A stretch of DNA of 64,000 bases from Jeotgalibacillus soli (GTDB lineage Bacteria; Bacillota; Bacilli; Bacillales; Jeotgalibacillaceae), in NCBI RefSeq assembly GCF_000829435.1, contig NZ_JXRP01000019.1:310001-374000 (forward strand), written 5' to 3'. A program made the position numbers and the translations under genes. Below the pieces are notes generated by a model, which saw only the letters and a list, made by a program, of their open reading frames with translations, made no database searches and was not told the DNA's origin. Shown here piece by piece: positions 48,859 through 59,952 of this stretch (the stretch's first letter is position 1; every line of letters begins with the position of its first letter).

Positions 48859-49065
48859 ATGATGTCGTTTCATGTGGAAATGTTAAAAGATAAAGTGGAG
48901 TTTTATGAGGCACACAGCTTGTCTAGTCTTGAGAAGAAAATCAACGATCAAATGGAGCACAACCAGGCAATTTTACTCCGGGTACATTCTGTTTCCCACC
49001 AAGTCACGATTGATGAAAAAGGCCGCCCGTATTACACGGCAGTCGTGCATTATAAAGCAATATAA
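48859..49065 (+). CDS. yrzA: YrzA family small protein (DUF2536)
   Basis: A 68-residue protein of unknown function. The family block is EKKINDQMEHNQAILLRVHS and GRPYYTAVVHYKA. GAGAGGTG precedes two adjacent ATGs (48859, 48862); the second has better spacing. A TTGACA at 48805-48810 may be its -35, with a long 19-base spacer to TGTAAT. It has its own terminator. Confidence 0.85.
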   Translation: MMSFHVEMLKDKVEFYEAHSLSSLEKKINDQMEHNQAILLRVHSVSHQVTIDEKGRPYYTAVVHYKAI

Positions 49066-49096
49066 AAGGACTGGCATAGACGCCAGTCCTTTTTTA
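49065..49096 (+). terminator. Terminator after yrzA
   Basis: AAAGGACTGGC pairs with GCCAGTCCTTT around a 6-base loop, followed by TTTT. Confidence 0.92.
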
Positions 49097-49244
49097 TCTA
49101 TTTGAACGGATAATAAATGAACTTTCCAACTGGCTATGACAGGAGACTTTTGAGGTCAATGACATATGTATTGGCAAAGACCACTATTACGCTACCTACT
49201 GCCCCTTGTGCTTGTCGCAGCTGAACGAGCTCCTTCCGCTTTTC

Positions 49245-49961
49245 TTATGGTGTTAGTTTTTCCATTTTTACTGGCTTCCATCCTTCTTGGTCCACCCATT
49301 CAAGATATACGCGATATTTAATGGATGCGTCATTTGAGGGTGATACTGTTCCGACCGATTTTTGTGGATGCTGTTCATGGTTTCCAATAAACCAGATGGT
49401 CATTTCTTGTTCAGAAATGCCGGTTGCGTAGGAGATTGCTTGAACCTTTTCTGACCAGTCAACAGACGATTCATCATAAATAGAAACATGCTCTCCTGTT
49501 TGGGTAGTTCCGATTGGCTTCCATCCGTCATTAACAGTTACTTCCTCTACCCCAGGTTCTGTCCCAGCAGTAGTAACAGCTGTATTACTTTCGTTATCTT
49601 CTTCATCAGCTCTATCTTCTTGTTCGTTTTGATCATTTATTGAAGTGTCGTTATTGTCTTCATCAGAAGCAGCTAAAGCTTTCTCTTCTTCATTTGTACC
49701 ATCATCTTCTTTTCGATCGGATGATGATTCTTCTACAGAATCAGAATCTATATCTGTCTCCTTATCTTGTGCATTTGTTTGTTCCCCTTGCTGCTGATCA
49801 GTGGCTACGGTTGAATCATTATCTGTCGCACCGTTTAAAAAGATCATAGAGCTAACAATTAAAATTAATACCAATACTACAGCAATTGAAGAGTTTAGTA
49901 ATACATTTGTTTTTCTCTTCTGACCATACATTTTTTCTCTAGAAGGCTGATTTTGTGTCAT
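49245..49961 (-). CDS. yrrS: YrrS family membrane-anchored protein (DUF1510)
   Basis: One N-terminal membrane segment (about 22-44, LLNSSIAVVLVLILIVSSMI), a very acidic Asp/Glu/Ser/Asn-rich spacer (about 48-135) outside the cell, and a compact C-terminal DUF1510 domain with YATGISEQEMTIWFIGNH and YRVYLEWVDQEGW. Function unknown. The start is the ATG at 49961, with GGGAG 8 bases upstream. In B. subtilis yrrS precedes the penicillin-binding gene pbpI, which is absent here. Confidence 0.88.
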   Translation of the reverse strand: MTQNQPSREKMYGQKRKTNVLLNSSIAVVLVLILIVSSMIFLNGATDNDSTVATDQQQGEQTNAQDKETDIDSDSVEESSSDRKEDDGTNEEEKALAASDEDNNDTSINDQNEQEDRADEEDNESNTAVTTAGTEPGVEEVTVNDGWKPIGTTQTGEHVSIYDESSVDWSEKVQAISYATGISEQEMTIWFIGNHEQHPQKSVGTVSPSNDASIKYRVYLEWVDQEGWKPVKMEKLTP

Positions 49962-50122
49962 ATTCATCTCTCCCGTATGAAGGTTGTCTATTCAGACAAC
50001 AGAATCTTAATAAGCATATCATGTCTTTGTGACCGTTACACAAGTGACATGAAGCCCCTTTCTCAACTAGGTAAGGAGACCTATTTATGTGCGTGTATTA
50101 ATATAGACGAACTAAATGAAAA

Positions 50123-50152
50123 AAAGTTTCGGGCAGAATCACCCGAAACTTT
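50123..50152 (-). terminator. Terminator after greA
   Basis: AAAGTTTCGGG pairs with CCCGAAACTTT around an 8-base loop, followed by TTTT on the minus strand. Confidence 0.92.
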
Positions 50153-50158
50153 AGATTA

Positions 50159-50635
50159 TTATTTTATTGAAACAATTCGAACATCCATATCTCCACCAGG
50201 TGTTTGAACCTTTACCTGGTCACCCACAACTTTTCCTAATAAGCTTTTTGCAATTGGTGAATCATTGGAGATACGTCCTTCAAAAGGATCGGCTTCAGCA
50301 CTGCCCACGATTGTATACTCTTCTTCATCACCATTTGGCAACTCAACGAAAGTAACCGTTTTCCCGAGTGTGACCACCCCGTCCATCGATACATCTTCTT
50401 CAATTATCTTCGCATTGCGAATCATGGCTTCTAAAGTAGAAATACGTCCTTCTACAAAAGCCTGCTCTTCTTTCGCTGAATCATATTCTGAGTTCTCTGA
50501 AAGATCCCCAAAGCTTCGAGCGATTTTAATACGCTCAACCACTTCTTTTCGTTTAACCGATTTTAATTGTTCTAATTCTTGTTCTAGCTTTTGTTTCCCC
50601 GCTTGTGTCATAGGAAATACTTTTTCATTTGACAA
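50159..50635 (-). CDS. greA: Transcription elongation factor GreA
   Basis: Rescues backtracked RNA polymerase by stimulating transcript cleavage. The N-terminal coiled coil is about 12-75, with the catalytic tip D44 and E47 (GDLSENSEY). The C-terminal FKBP-like domain ends [11 protein letters not shown]. The start is TTG at 50635, with AAAGGAG about 10 bases upstream. 158 residues. Confidence 0.97.
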   Translation of the reverse strand: MSNEKVFPMTQAGKQKLEQELEQLKSVKRKEVVERIKIARSFGDLSENSEYDSAKEEQAFVEGRISTLEAMIRNAKIIEEDVSMDGVVTLGKTVTFVELPNGDEEEYTIVGSAEADPFEGRISNDSPIAKSLLGKVVGDQVKVQTPGGDMDVRIVSIK

Positions 50636-50768
50636 AACCCTTCACTCCTTTAATTGCATGAGAGCCATATTCGCTTCTAAGTCATGCTATGTGATTGTAC
50701 CCTCTTTTATGAAGTACAAGAATAAGGGATAATGATGCAATTCCCCTTTTTTAGTCTTTGCTATCATA

Positions 50769-51404
50769 TTACACAATCGAGTTTTGTTCAAGAATCGTTT
50801 GAATTTTCGTTACCATTATATCAATTGCTACATGATTTTGTCCGCCTTCAGGAATAATGATATCAGCATATCGTTTTGTTGGTTCAATAAACTGATTATG
50901 CATCGGACGGACTACATTAATATATTGATTGACTACCGAATCAATGGTACGACCTCGTTCATTAATATCTCGAAGCAGTCGTCGAATTATGCGTAAATCT
51001 GCATCAGTATCTACGAAAAGCTTAATATCCATTAGATTACGAAGTCGTTGATCTTCCAGCACAAGAATTCCTTCCAAAATAATAACATCTTTGGGCTCTA
51101 CCGGAATAATATTCACTGAGCGTGTATGAACCGTATAGTCATATACAGGCTTATTGATCGGCAAACGCTGCTGCAGTTGCTGAATATGCTCAATAAGCAA
51201 ATCATTATCAAATGCTAAAGGATGATCATAGTTCGTTTTCAAACGCTCTTGATAGGGAATACCACTCTGATCTTTGTAATAATAATCCTGTTCAATCAAT
51301 GCAATTGAATGGCCTTGAAAGAAATCATATATTGATTTAGTAACAGAGGTTTTCCCAGAGCCAGATCCTCCAGCAATACCTATTACAACTGGTTTTTTTA
51401 TCAT
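50769..51404 (-). CDS. udk: Uridine kinase
   Basis: Phosphorylates uridine and cytidine in pyrimidine salvage. Walker A GGSGSGKT (11-18), the YDHPLAFD loop, and the lid region with [11 protein letters not shown]. 211 residues. The AAAGGAG site is 14 bases before the ATG. A GAGCTT/AAGCTC hairpin that contains the trhP2 stop lies between and partly covers that site, so udk may depend on translation of trhP2. Confidence 0.96.
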   Translation of the reverse strand: MIKKPVVIGIAGGSGSGKTSVTKSIYDFFQGHSIALIEQDYYYKDQSGIPYQERLKTNYDHPLAFDNDLLIEHIQQLQQRLPINKPVYDYTVHTRSVNIIPVEPKDVIILEGILVLEDQRLRNLMDIKLFVDTDADLRIIRRLLRDINERGRTIDSVVNQYINVVRPMHNQFIEPTKRYADIIIPEGGQNHVAIDIMVTKIQTILEQNSIV

Positions 51405-51409
51405 GAGCT

Positions 51410-52684
51410 TTATACAAGCTCCTTTCGCATCATGTTATTCGGACGTAGAGGCTGGTCCACTTTAAATCGAATGATTTGAAGCGGATGGCGTGCTGCATCA
51501 AGTTCATTTCCATTTTCATCCCAGATTGTTTCCACAACTTGTGTGAAATTATCCATATCTGGACCAAAAAACTCAACTTCCTGTCCTGGTTTAAAGTGAT
51601 TTCTTTGCTGCATAGTTACCATTTTTGATTCACCATCATAATCCAAAACAAGTCCGGCAAAATCAAATTTCGTCTTCTTACCGTGAACACCAAACATTTG
51701 CTCTTCGTGACCTGGAACACCTTCAAAAAATGCAGTTGCCGTCTCGCGGTTTGCACATTTATCAAGCTCTTCCAACCACTCACGCTTTATTTTAAAGTTT
51801 TCTGGATCCGCGCAATACGCATCGATTACTTTACGATACACACTTACAACCGTTGCAATATAATGAATGGACTTCATGCGTCCTTCAATTTTAAGACTGT
51901 CAATTCCGACCTCGATCATACGAGGAATAGATTCAACAAGTTTTAAATCCTTTGGACTCATCGCGAATGCTGCATCATCCTCGCTGTATAGCGCCTTTTC
52001 TTTTCCATCTGTTACTTCATTCAGATCATAATCCCAACGGCATGATTGACAGCAGCCACCGCGGTTAGAATCGCGTGCCGTCATGTGGTTACTTAAGGTA
52101 CAGCGTCCGCTATAAGCAATACACATGGCACCATGAATAAAGGCCTCGATTTCAATATCTACCTTTTCTTTCATTTCTTCAATTTCATCCCCGCTTGTTT
52201 CACGGGCTAAAACAACGCGATGAAGGCCTTCTTGCTTCCAAAAATCGACAGCTTTCCAGTTTGTTAAGGACTGTTGTGTGCTTAAATGAACTTCAATTTC
52301 TGGAGCTACTCGCTGGCACGTCTCAATTATAAGTGGATCCGCTACAATAATTCCTGCGACTCCTGCTGACGCGATACCTCTTAAGTATTCCTCAAGCCCA
52401 TCTATATTCTCATTGTGCGCAAAGATGTTCGTGGTAACATAAATTTTCGCCCCGTATTGCTTTGCAAACTCTACGCCTTCTTTCATTTCTTCCAACGTAA
52501 AATTACCTGCATTAGAACGCAGCCCATACTCTTGACCACCAATAAATACGGCATCGGCACCGTAAAGAACTGCCACTTTCAATTTTTCAAGATTTCCGGC
52601 CGGAGCTAGCAACTCAGGTTTTTTCACAATTACTCGCTTGCCATCCACAATTGTTGAAATTTTATCGTTTATTTTCGTCGCCAT
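51410..52684 (-). CDS. trhP2: tRNA hydroxylation protein TrhP2 (peptidase U32 family, YrrO)
   Basis: U32-family protein needed with TrhP1 for prephenate-dependent hydroxylation of wobble uridine 34, the first step to mo5U in tRNAs. The four-cysteine cluster site appears in [13 protein letters not shown] and [24 protein letters not shown] and [14 protein letters not shown] are family signatures. 424 residues. It is followed closely by udk and preceded by trhP1. Confidence 0.92.
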   Translation of the reverse strand: MATKINDKISTIVDGKRVIVKKPELLAPAGNLEKLKVAVLYGADAVFIGGQEYGLRSNAGNFTLEEMKEGVEFAKQYGAKIYVTTNIFAHNENIDGLEEYLRGIASAGVAGIIVADPLIIETCQRVAPEIEVHLSTQQSLTNWKAVDFWKQEGLHRVVLARETSGDEIEEMKEKVDIEIEAFIHGAMCIAYSGRCTLSNHMTARDSNRGGCCQSCRWDYDLNEVTDGKEKALYSEDDAAFAMSPKDLKLVESIPRMIEVGIDSLKIEGRMKSIHYIATVVSVYRKVIDAYCADPENFKIKREWLEELDKCANRETATAFFEGVPGHEEQMFGVHGKKTKFDFAGLVLDYDGESKMVTMQQRNHFKPGQEVEFFGPDMDNFTQVVETIWDENGNELDAARHPLQIIRFKVDQPLRPNNMMRKELV

Positions 52685-52701
52685 GCTGATTTCCTCCTTG
52701 C

Positions 52702-53631
52702 TTAATAAACCGTTTCTTTAAAGAAGAATCCTGTATCTAAGGGACGATGCGGTTGCTGCATCTCTTCAATTTGCTCAAGCCACTGACTCTTTTGATCTTC
52801 ATAAACCTCCGGATCTTCTGTATAACGATCAATCGCTGTTCGATAAAGCTGCGTAACAGCCGTCACATATTCTGGCGTTTGCAGAATTCCGTCGATTTTA
52901 AATGAATCTATCCCTGCATCAATCATTTCCTGCAATTCATCAATAATACAAATATCGTTCGGACTCATAATATGAGTACCATTTTCATCTTCAAAGATTG
53001 GATATTTGTTATTACGCTCCTTATCGTGGAGCAGCATATTTTTTTGTTCTTTTCGATTCTCAATTTCGAGTGCTTTTCCTTGGTATAGAAAATAATTGCC
53101 TAAAAGAGAACGTTTTGATTGGAACATACACGTCATTCCGTGTATTTGAACCTCAATTTCCACTTCAGCATTTTCTTTCATTTCGATGATCGTGTCCATG
53201 CTTAGCTCTCTTGCCAATACTGCACGTTTGGCACCTCGGCGGCCCCAATAGTTACAGGTATAATAGTTAGTGGCAGTCGTTTCAGTATTCCAATGAAGCG
53301 GCAAATCAGGTGTCGATTCCCGTGCTGCCATTAAAACAGCAGGGTCACCAAAAACAACAGCATCCGCTCCGGCATTCTGACAAAATAGAAGATAATCATT
53401 TAATTCATCTACTTTATCATTATGAAAGATAGCATTAACAGCTATATAAACTTTTTTATTATAGTCATGTGCGATCTCGATTGCTTTTTGGCAATCACCC
53501 CGATTAAATTCTCCAGCCAAACGGAGACCATAACGCTGTTCGCCGATTATAATGGCATCCGCTCCCGCTTCACACAGCTCCTTAACGTGATCAACAGACA
53601 TTGGTGTAACGAGTAATTCTGGTTTCTTCAT
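52702..53631 (-). CDS. trhP1: tRNA hydroxylation protein TrhP1 (peptidase U32 family, YrrN)
   Basis: Shorter U32-family partner of TrhP2 in wobble-uridine hydroxylation. PELLVTPMSVDHVKEL, IIGEQRYGLRLAGEF and VQIHGMTCMFQSKRSL are the family blocks. It has fewer cysteines than TrhP2. The start is the ATG at 53631 (309 residues), with AGAGG 8 bases upstream. It lies 17 bases before trhP2 and 5 bases after trmR. Confidence 0.92.
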   Translation of the reverse strand: MKKPELLVTPMSVDHVKELCEAGADAIIIGEQRYGLRLAGEFNRGDCQKAIEIAHDYNKKVYIAVNAIFHNDKVDELNDYLLFCQNAGADAVVFGDPAVLMAARESTPDLPLHWNTETTATNYYTCNYWGRRGAKRAVLARELSMDTIIEMKENAEVEIEVQIHGMTCMFQSKRSLLGNYFLYQGKALEIENRKEQKNMLLHDKERNNKYPIFEDENGTHIMSPNDICIIDELQEMIDAGIDSFKIDGILQTPEYVTAVTQLYRTAIDRYTEDPEVYEDQKSQWLEQIEEMQQPHRPLDTGFFFKETVY

Positions 53632-53636
53632 GATTT

Positions 53637-54275
53637 TCACCTCTTTTTACTTATAGCCAAACCGTCTCCAACAGAAATAATAACGGTATGGTAATCTGCC
53701 TTTGCCATTAACCATTGATTGTATCGATCTAATTTTCTTACTAGCTGCTTTACATTACGGCTTAATTCAGGTGTCACATCTGCAACAAGCCCTTTAAATA
53801 GTACATTGTCGGTATATATTACACCATCATTGGACAGCATTGGCTCATAAAGCTCAAAAAACCTTCCGTACTGGCTTTTTGCTGCATCAATAAAGATAGC
53901 ATTAAACTCACCGTAAGAAGACACTTCATCCTTTAGATCCAATGCATCACCAGATAAAATATGAATCCGGTTTTCGTCGTTTGACCTGGAGATAAATGAC
54001 CGTGCTTGTTTAATTCGACGGTCATCTCGTTCAATCGTAACGATTTCGGTATTAGGCAAAGCATCCGCCATCCTTAATGCTGAATAGCCGATTGCTGTAC
54101 CAACCTCTAATATACGTTTAGGCTGCTGAAAACGGAGCCATTGAAGTAAGGTTTCCATACCATCAAGTTCCATTATGGGGACACTTTCTTGCTCTGCAAA
54201 TTTCTCCATTTCTTGAAATAATGCTGGACGATCTTTATATAATGACGCTATATATCCATGAACTTTATCGTTCAA
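53637..54275 (-). CDS. trmR: tRNA 5-hydroxyuridine methyltransferase TrmR (YrrM)
   Basis: AdoMet-dependent O-methyltransferase that turns ho5U34 into mo5U34. Motif I is ILEVGTAIGYSALRMA, and the metal-binding Asp lies in AIFIDAAKSQYG. I start at TTG 54275 (212 residues, the B. subtilis length). The frame reaches back to 54347, but the added residues are basic and unlike the family. It forms an operon with trhP1 and trhP2, so all steps of the modification are adjacent. Confidence 0.92.
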   Translation of the reverse strand: MNDKVHGYIASLYKDRPALFQEMEKFAEQESVPIMELDGMETLLQWLRFQQPKRILEVGTAIGYSALRMADALPNTEIVTIERDDRRIKQARSFISRSNDENRIHILSGDALDLKDEVSSYGEFNAIFIDAAKSQYGRFFELYEPMLSNDGVIYTDNVLFKGLVADVTPELSRNVKQLVRKLDRYNQWLMAKADYHTVIISVGDGLAISKKR

Positions 54276-54433
54276 CGTGAACCCCGCCTTCTTCCTCGAT
54301 CTTGCGCTGACATAAAAAAGAGCGTCCACAGAATAGCCGCTTGACATGAAAAGAAGAAAGCCTATTACAGCTTTCCGCTTAAAACGACTCTGTGAAGTAC
54401 GCTAAAAATACTTGTTCTATTTTAACACAAAAG

Positions 54434-54463
54434 CTGGAGGAAAGTGAAAAATCTTTCCTCCAG
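54434..54463 (-). terminator. Terminator after mltG
   Basis: CTGGAGGAAAG pairs perfectly with CTTTCCTCCAG around an 8-base loop, followed by CTTTTG on the minus strand. Confidence 0.85.
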
Positions 54464-54488
54464 GGTGTGAAAATAAGGGCACATGATT

Positions 54489-55655
54489 TTATTCTTCTGT
54501 CTCTGCTTCCTCACGCTCATTGTATATATACTCTTCTGCTTTTCTTTCGTGCTCATCTAATGTTTCAGAGTAGTATACGGTTCCATCCTCTAAGCTTGCT
54601 AGGAAGTAAAAATAATTAGAGTTCTCCGGGTTTAACACCGCTTCAATGGATGAAACGCCTGATGAAGCAATCGGTCCAGGAGGCAGTCCGGTGTTTTTAT
54701 ACGTGTTATAAGGAGAATCCACTTCAAGATCTTCAAATAAAACACGGTCGCTCCACTCACCTAGGGCATAAAGAACCGTTGGATCTGTTTGCAATGGCAT
54801 GCCTTCTTCTAAACGATTGTAAAATACACTCGCAATTAATCTTCTATCTGTATCCTCCGTTGCTTCCTCCTCTAATAAAGAAGCAAAAGTAAGAACATCA
54901 TGCACTGTCAGCTCTTCATTTTGCATCGTCTCGGCATACTGCTCGATATACGGTGTAACATTTACATAGGTCGCTTCAACCATTTGCGAAATAATTTCTT
55001 CTAGCTCTTGGTCTTCATCATAAAACGGGTATGTAGCCGGAAATAAATATCCTTCTAATGGATGCTGAATTGATTCGCCAAATATAGAATCAGTAACAAG
55101 TTCGGGATATTTTTCTTTCATTGAATTGATAAATTCGGGATTGTCTACAGTCGTCATAAATTCATCTGCTGTAAAACGGGTATTTTCTTCAATAATCACT
55201 GCAATTTCTTCAAGACTTAGTCCTTCAGGAACTGTTACCATAAATAGCGGCTCGTGGTAGACTCTACCTGTTTTTAGACTTTCGGTGATTTCTCCCAATG
55301 TCATTGAAGGGGTTAAATCGTAGGTTCCTGCTTGAAAATCCGATTCATTATTAAACTTTAAATAATATTTAAAGACCGTTGCATCTCGAACAATATTATT
55401 TTCCTCTAAAATAGATACGATTGAATCCACAGATGAACCGATTGGAATTTCGACAGAAACGGCTGTGTTATCTTCTGGATCTGCTGGCTCTAAAGAAGAC
55501 GATATATAGGTATATCCTCCAAACCCAACACCTACTACAACTAATAAAAACACAATCATAGATATAAAAACGATTTTTCTCACTAATTTTGCTTCCTTTT
55601 TTCTTTCTTGCAAGTTATGAATCCACTGTTCAATTTTTGACTGATTATCACTCAA
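54489..55655 (-). CDS. mltG: Endolytic murein transglycosylase MltG
   Basis: Cuts nascent peptidoglycan strands at the membrane. Cytoplasmic N-terminus, one membrane segment (about 27-49), LysM-like domain, then the YceG domain with VPEGLSLEEIA, HPLEGYLFPATYPF and the catalytic Glu near residue 262 in ASLLEEEAT. The start is TTG at 55655 (388 residues), with GGAGG 7 bases upstream; the GTG at 55670 overlaps that site. Confidence 0.95.
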   Translation of the reverse strand: MSDNQSKIEQWIHNLQERKKEAKLVRKIVFISMIVFLLVVVGVGFGGYTYISSSLEPADPEDNTAVSVEIPIGSSVDSIVSILEENNIVRDATVFKYYLKFNNESDFQAGTYDLTPSMTLGEITESLKTGRVYHEPLFMVTVPEGLSLEEIAVIIEENTRFTADEFMTTVDNPEFINSMKEKYPELVTDSIFGESIQHPLEGYLFPATYPFYDEDQELEEIISQMVEATYVNVTPYIEQYAETMQNEELTVHDVLTFASLLEEEATEDTDRRLIASVFYNRLEEGMPLQTDPTVLYALGEWSDRVLFEDLEVDSPYNTYKNTGLPPGPIASSGVSSIEAVLNPENSNYFYFLASLEDGTVYYSETLDEHERKAEEYIYNEREEAETEE

Positions 55656-55781
55656 AGGCTTTCCCTCCACATAAATAGCAACGCAATGCAGACAAATTTT
55701 TAAAACTTCTTATACAACAATACGCCATCTTCTGACATTCTTCAAGGAAGATCTTAAAGGAATACGCTGTTAAAACAAAAA

Positions 55782-55817
55782 GGTGACGGGCAAGTGTTTA
55801 TCCACTCACCCGTCACC
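55782..55817 (-). terminator. Terminator after yrzB
   Basis: GGTGACGGG plus AGTG pairs with CACT plus CCCGTCACC around a short loop, followed by TTTTTG on the minus strand. Confidence 0.92.
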
Positions 55818-55834
55818 CTATACACAAGAACGGT

Positions 55835-56116
55835 CTATTCTTCCTCTTCTTCATCAAGGAAAGTATTCAACATTTCCTCAATCATATCCCACTCTTCTTC
55901 TGTTTCAATCGGCTTTAATTCGCCTTCTTCGCCTTCTTCATTTTGTTCAAAAGAAGAAGCATGAATTTCTATTTCCTCGTCATCTGATTCTCCAACTGGG
56001 AAGTATAATACGTATGATTTTTTGAATTCCTCAGAATCAAATGTAAATAGAACTTCACATAATATCTCATTTCCTTGCTCATCTACCACTGTAATATTCT
56101 TTTCACCGTGTTCCAT
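55835..56116 (-). CDS. yrzB: DUF1292 family protein YrzB
   Basis: A 93-residue acidic protein of unknown function. [19 protein letters not shown] and SYVLYFPVG are the family core, and a Glu-rich tail ends in EEEEE. The start is the ATG at 56116, with GAGG 8 bases upstream. It is the last of yrzL-ruvX-yrzB, a conserved trio after alaS. Confidence 0.9.
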   Translation of the reverse strand: MEHGEKNITVVDEQGNEILCEVLFTFDSEEFKKSYVLYFPVGESDDEEIEIHASSFEQNEEGEEGELKPIETEEEWDMIEEMLNTFLDEEEEE

Positions 56117-56129
56117 CTTATTCACCTCT

Positions 56130-56546
56130 TCATTTCTGGCTATCTAAATAGCCTTGTAAAATAAATACTGCAGCCATTTTATCAATGACCTTTTTTCGTT
56201 TTTTACGACTAACGTCAGCTTCCAACAGGACACGCTCAGCTGCCGTTGTACTCAGACGTTCATCCCAAAGGATCACTTCAAGACCCAGCTTTTTCTTCAA
56301 GCTATCAGCATACTGAATACATGCTTCACCGCGTGGACCAATTGAATTGTTCATATTTTTAGGTAAACCGACAACTATTTTTGATACCTCATGATCGTCA
56401 ACCAGCTGTTTTATTCGTTTAAAGCCAAATTGACCAGCAAGCTCATCAATTTTAATCGTCTCGATCCCTTGAGCAGTCCAGCCGAGCGCATCACTAATTG
56501 CTACACCCACTGTTTTTGTGCCAACATCTAACCCCATTACGCGCAT
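56130..56546 (-). CDS. ruvX: Holliday junction resolvase-like protein RuvX (YqgF, YrrK)
   Basis: RNase H-fold nuclease family, implicated in 16S rRNA 5' processing and proposed as a resolvase. [15 protein letters not shown] (4-18), [16 protein letters not shown], and [14 protein letters not shown] hold the acidic active-site residues. 138 residues, directly after yrzL with one base between. Confidence 0.95.
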   Translation of the reverse strand: MRVMGLDVGTKTVGVAISDALGWTAQGIETIKIDELAGQFGFKRIKQLVDDHEVSKIVVGLPKNMNNSIGPRGEACIQYADSLKKKLGLEVILWDERLSTTAAERVLLEADVSRKKRKKVIDKMAAVFILQGYLDSQK

Positions 56547-56547
56547 C

Positions 56548-56817
56548 TTAGTTTTCCTCTTTATGTTGTTGTAGGTAAAACTTTACAAGCTCCTCTATTA
56601 TTTCATCCCGTTCAAGCTTGCGAATAATATTCCGTGCATCTTGATGTCGCGGAATGTAGGCGGGATCTCCAGATAAAAGATATCCTACAATCTGATTGAT
56701 TGGATTGTATCCTTTCTCTTCAAGAGCTTGAAACACTTGGATAAGAACCTTTTGTACTTCTTTATCCATAGGCTCTTCCCCATAGTCGAATCGCATCGTT
56801 TTATCAAATGAGCTCAT
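56548..56817 (-). CDS. yrzL: IreB family regulatory phosphoprotein YrzL
   Basis: An 89-residue UPF0297 protein; the enterococcal IreB homologue is a kinase substrate linked to cephalosporin tolerance. [12 protein letters not shown] at the start, and [20 protein letters not shown] with [16 protein letters not shown] form the conserved core. The start is the ATG at 56817, with GAGGTG about 6 bases upstream. Confidence 0.93.
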   Translation of the reverse strand: MSSFDKTMRFDYGEEPMDKEVQKVLIQVFQALEEKGYNPINQIVGYLLSGDPAYIPRHQDARNIIRKLERDEIIEELVKFYLQQHKEEN

Positions 56818-56896
56818 CTTCAACACCTCACTCCGGAACAGTCTCCCTATTCCTTTTGTCCAACATATAGTTTATTGTACACCAGTTTGATCATAA

Positions 56897-59533
56897 TCAA
56901 AAGGATTTCACCCATTCAGGTACGAATTGCAATGCTTCCTCTACTTTTGACGGATCTTTACCGCCAGCCTGGGCCATGTCAGGGCGACCACCGCCACCGC
57001 CCCCACAAAGAGTAGCAACTTCTTTTACTAATTTCCCAGCATTGAATCCTTTATCAATTAGATCTTTTGTTACACCTGCAATGATTTGAACCTTATCTCC
57101 CTGTACTGCAATCAGCACAAGAATACCAGAACCAAGCTTGTTTTTCACATCATCGGCCATTGAGCGCAGCGCATTCATGTCAGATACTTGCACTTTCTCT
57201 GCAAGGACAGTTACACCATTAACTGTTTGAACCCGATCCATGATATTGCTTGCTTCAATATTCGACATTTTCGCTTGAAGTGATTCATTTTCACGCTGCA
57301 CTTCTTTAAGCTCTGACTGAACAGCTTGAATACGAGTTACAACATCTTTTGTATTTGTTTTGAGAAGCTGAGCAGCTTGCTGAAGCAAGCCAATTTGCTC
57401 ATTCATGTAACGATACGCTGCTTCTCCGGTGACGGCTTCAATCCTTCTAGTACCCGCACCGATCCCTGCTTCAGATACAATGCGGAATAAACCGATCGCA
57501 GCTGTGTTTGGAACATGGCAGCCTCCGCAAAGCTCCAGACTGTAATCACCAATCGAAACAACGCGGACAACGGAGCCATATTTTTCTCCAAATAGTGCCA
57601 TTGCTCCCATTGCTTTTGCTTCTTCAAGCGATTTTGCTGCCGTTTCTACTACGTAATTATTCCAAATTTTCTCATTTACAATTTCTTCAATTCTCTCAAG
57701 CTCTTCCGACTGTACTTGACTGAAGTGAGAGAAGTCAAAACGAAGTCGGTCAGGCTGGACAAGCGAGCCGGCTTGATTTACGTGATTCCCCAAAACATCC
57801 TTAAGCGCCTGATGCAGAAGGTGGGTAGCTGTATGATTTTTTGTGATTTGGCTGCGTGAGAACGGATCAACTTTAGCGGTAACCGTACCGCCTCTCAGTA
57901 AGGTGCCCTCTTTCACTATCGCCGTGTGAAGGTTTTGCCCATTCGGTGCTTTTTTTACATCTGTGATTGTAACGGTAACACCATCATGAGTAAGTGTTCC
58001 TTTATCACCAATTTGTCCTCCGCTTTCAGCATAGAAAGGTGTTTCGGCTAGGATAAGCTGAATTTCATCTCCCGCGTTTGCTTCCTCAACCAGCACTTGA
58101 TCGCGCACAATCACTTCAACTGTTGATACATGAGTCAAACGGTCATAGCCCAAAAACTCGCTGGCAGTCTTGATATCACCCAATACGCCGCCCTGCACTT
58201 GCATAGATCCCGCATCTTGTCTGGCAGCACGAGCTCTTTGGCGCTGAGCATCCATTTCATGTTCAAAGCCCTTATGATCAATCGTCAAACCATTCTCTTC
58301 TGCATACTCCTCTGTTAGCTCTACAGGGAATCCAAACGTGTCATAAAGACGGAAAACATCTTCACCTGCGATTGTACCAGTGCCGTCTTCCTTCGCCTTA
58401 TTCATTAAGCCAGATAGAATTTGAAGACCTTCATTTAGCGTCTCGTGGAATCTCTCTTCTTCTGTTTTAATGACTTTACGGATAAAATCTTCCTTCTCCT
58501 TCACTTCCGGATAAAAATCGATCATAATATCCGCTACAACCGGCACAAGCTCATGCATAAACGGGCGCTCGATTCCGATCTGTTTCGCATATCGGACTGC
58601 GCGGCGCAAAAGTCTTCTTAATACGTAGCCGCGTCCTTCATTTGAAGGAAGAGCACCGTCTCCAATCGCAAAAGCGACTGTTCGAACATGGTCAGCAATC
58701 ACTTTAAATGCTACATCCTGTTCTGGTGATTGTTGATATCTCTTGTCTGAAATTGCTTCTGTTGATTGAATGATCGGCATGAAAAGATCCGTGTCAAAGT
58801 TTGTCGGAACGTCCTGAACTACACAAGCCATACGCTCTAGTCCCATACCGGTATCGATGTTTTTCTTTGGAAGCGGCGTATAAGTACCATCTGCATTATG
58901 GTTAAATTGGGAGAAAACAAGATTCCAGATTTCTAAGTAGCGTTCATTTTCTCCGCCTGGATACAGTTCAGGATCATTTACATCTGAACCATATTCAATC
59001 CCTCTATCATAAAAGATCTCTGAGTTTGGTCCACTCGGTCCTTCACCGATATCCCAGAAGTTTCCTTCCAAGCGAATAATTCTTTCTTCCGGTACTTTTA
59101 TTTTATCTCTCCAGAGTGCATAGGCTTCATGATCCTCAGGATGAACGGTCACAGAAAGCTTGTCTGCTTCAAAACCAATCCATTTTTCAGAGGTTAAAAA
59201 TTCCCAAGCCCACTCAATTGCTTCTTCTTTAAAATATTCGCCGATGGAAAAATTCCCAAGCATTTCAAAAAACGTGTGGTGGCGTGCTGTCTTTCCAACA
59301 TTCTCGATATCATTAGTACGAATGGATTTTTGTGCATTTGTAATTCTTGGATTTTCCGGAATCACTCGTCCGTCAAAATATTTTTTCAGGGTAGCTACTC
59401 CGCTGTTAATCCAAAGTAATGATGGATCCTCATGAGGCACTAATGAAGCACTTGGTTCAACATCATGCCCTTTTTCTTTAAAAAAATCTAAATACATTTG
59501 TCTGATTTCTGCACCTGACCATTTTTTCATCAT
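56897..59533 (-). CDS. alaS: Alanyl-tRNA synthetase
   Basis: Charges tRNA-Ala and edits mischarged Ser and Gly. Class II catalytic core about 1-240 ([17 protein letters not shown]), tRNA-recognition domain to about 460. The editing domain has [11 protein letters not shown] and CGGCHVPNT as zinc ligands. The C-terminal DHHA1 domain has the glycine-rich [16 protein letters not shown]. 878 residues. GGAGG precedes two adjacent ATGs. It is controlled by the upstream T-box. Confidence 0.98.
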   Translation of the reverse strand: MMKKWSGAEIRQMYLDFFKEKGHDVEPSASLVPHEDPSLLWINSGVATLKKYFDGRVIPENPRITNAQKSIRTNDIENVGKTARHHTFFEMLGNFSIGEYFKEEAIEWAWEFLTSEKWIGFEADKLSVTVHPEDHEAYALWRDKIKVPEERIIRLEGNFWDIGEGPSGPNSEIFYDRGIEYGSDVNDPELYPGGENERYLEIWNLVFSQFNHNADGTYTPLPKKNIDTGMGLERMACVVQDVPTNFDTDLFMPIIQSTEAISDKRYQQSPEQDVAFKVIADHVRTVAFAIGDGALPSNEGRGYVLRRLLRRAVRYAKQIGIERPFMHELVPVVADIMIDFYPEVKEKEDFIRKVIKTEEERFHETLNEGLQILSGLMNKAKEDGTGTIAGEDVFRLYDTFGFPVELTEEYAEENGLTIDHKGFEHEMDAQRQRARAARQDAGSMQVQGGVLGDIKTASEFLGYDRLTHVSTVEVIVRDQVLVEEANAGDEIQLILAETPFYAESGGQIGDKGTLTHDGVTVTITDVKKAPNGQNLHTAIVKEGTLLRGGTVTAKVDPFSRSQITKNHTATHLLHQALKDVLGNHVNQAGSLVQPDRLRFDFSHFSQVQSEELERIEEIVNEKIWNNYVVETAAKSLEEAKAMGAMALFGEKYGSVVRVVSIGDYSLELCGGCHVPNTAAIGLFRIVSEAGIGAGTRRIEAVTGEAAYRYMNEQIGLLQQAAQLLKTNTKDVVTRIQAVQSELKEVQRENESLQAKMSNIEASNIMDRVQTVNGVTVLAEKVQVSDMNALRSMADDVKNKLGSGILVLIAVQGDKVQIIAGVTKDLIDKGFNAGKLVKEVATLCGGGGGGRPDMAQAGGKDPSKVEEALQFVPEWVKSF

Positions 59534-59952
59534 TGGTCCTCCTTAAATTCTTTTTCTAGCTGCGGCACCTAGATAGTCAGCCGTACTGAAGTGTGAGTCA
59601 AAAGTAACAAACTTCACCAGCATGCTAATAATAGTCGGATAAGAAATGGCTGCTTGCCCTATACAAGGATAAAATTGCACACAAAAAGCCCTCATCCCCG
59701 TACAGGGACGAGAGCTAACTCGCGGTACCACCCTGGTTATGAGTTCAATCTTGCTACCCATCACTTTGGAGCCTTAACGCGGCATACGGCAGAGTTTATC
59801 TGCACTCCGGACTAGCTTTCCATTACCCTTCATTCAAATTCTCTCTCAGCCTAGGAGAATCTCTCTTCGCAAAACGCTGAATGGTCTGTAATGTACTTGT
59901 TCCATCTTTGAGTTAGACTTTTTTTCCTAAAGAAATTATAAAAAGGATGGCT
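59534..59952 (-). other. Leader region of alaS
   Basis: This 419-base region holds the alaS T-box and its terminator. After the terminator, about 150 bases lead to alaS; nothing else can be assigned in them. Confidence 0.7.
59683..59915 (-). promoter_or_regulatory. Alanine T-box riboswitch of alaS
   Basis: On the minus strand the T-box AGGGTGGTACCGCG lies at 59721-59734. The terminator pairs GCTCTCGTCCC with GGGGATGAGGGC (59688-59715), then a T run. Stem I begins with GATGGAACAAGTA. The likely specifier is GCT (alanine) at 59814-59816, followed by AGTCCGGAGTG. The T-box and terminator are clear; the specifier is inferred. Confidence 0.88.

Noticed and set aside
51410..53631. Two U32 genes as secreted proteases or collagenases
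   Set aside because: No signal peptide, and neighbouring trmR identifies them as the tRNA hydroxylation pair.
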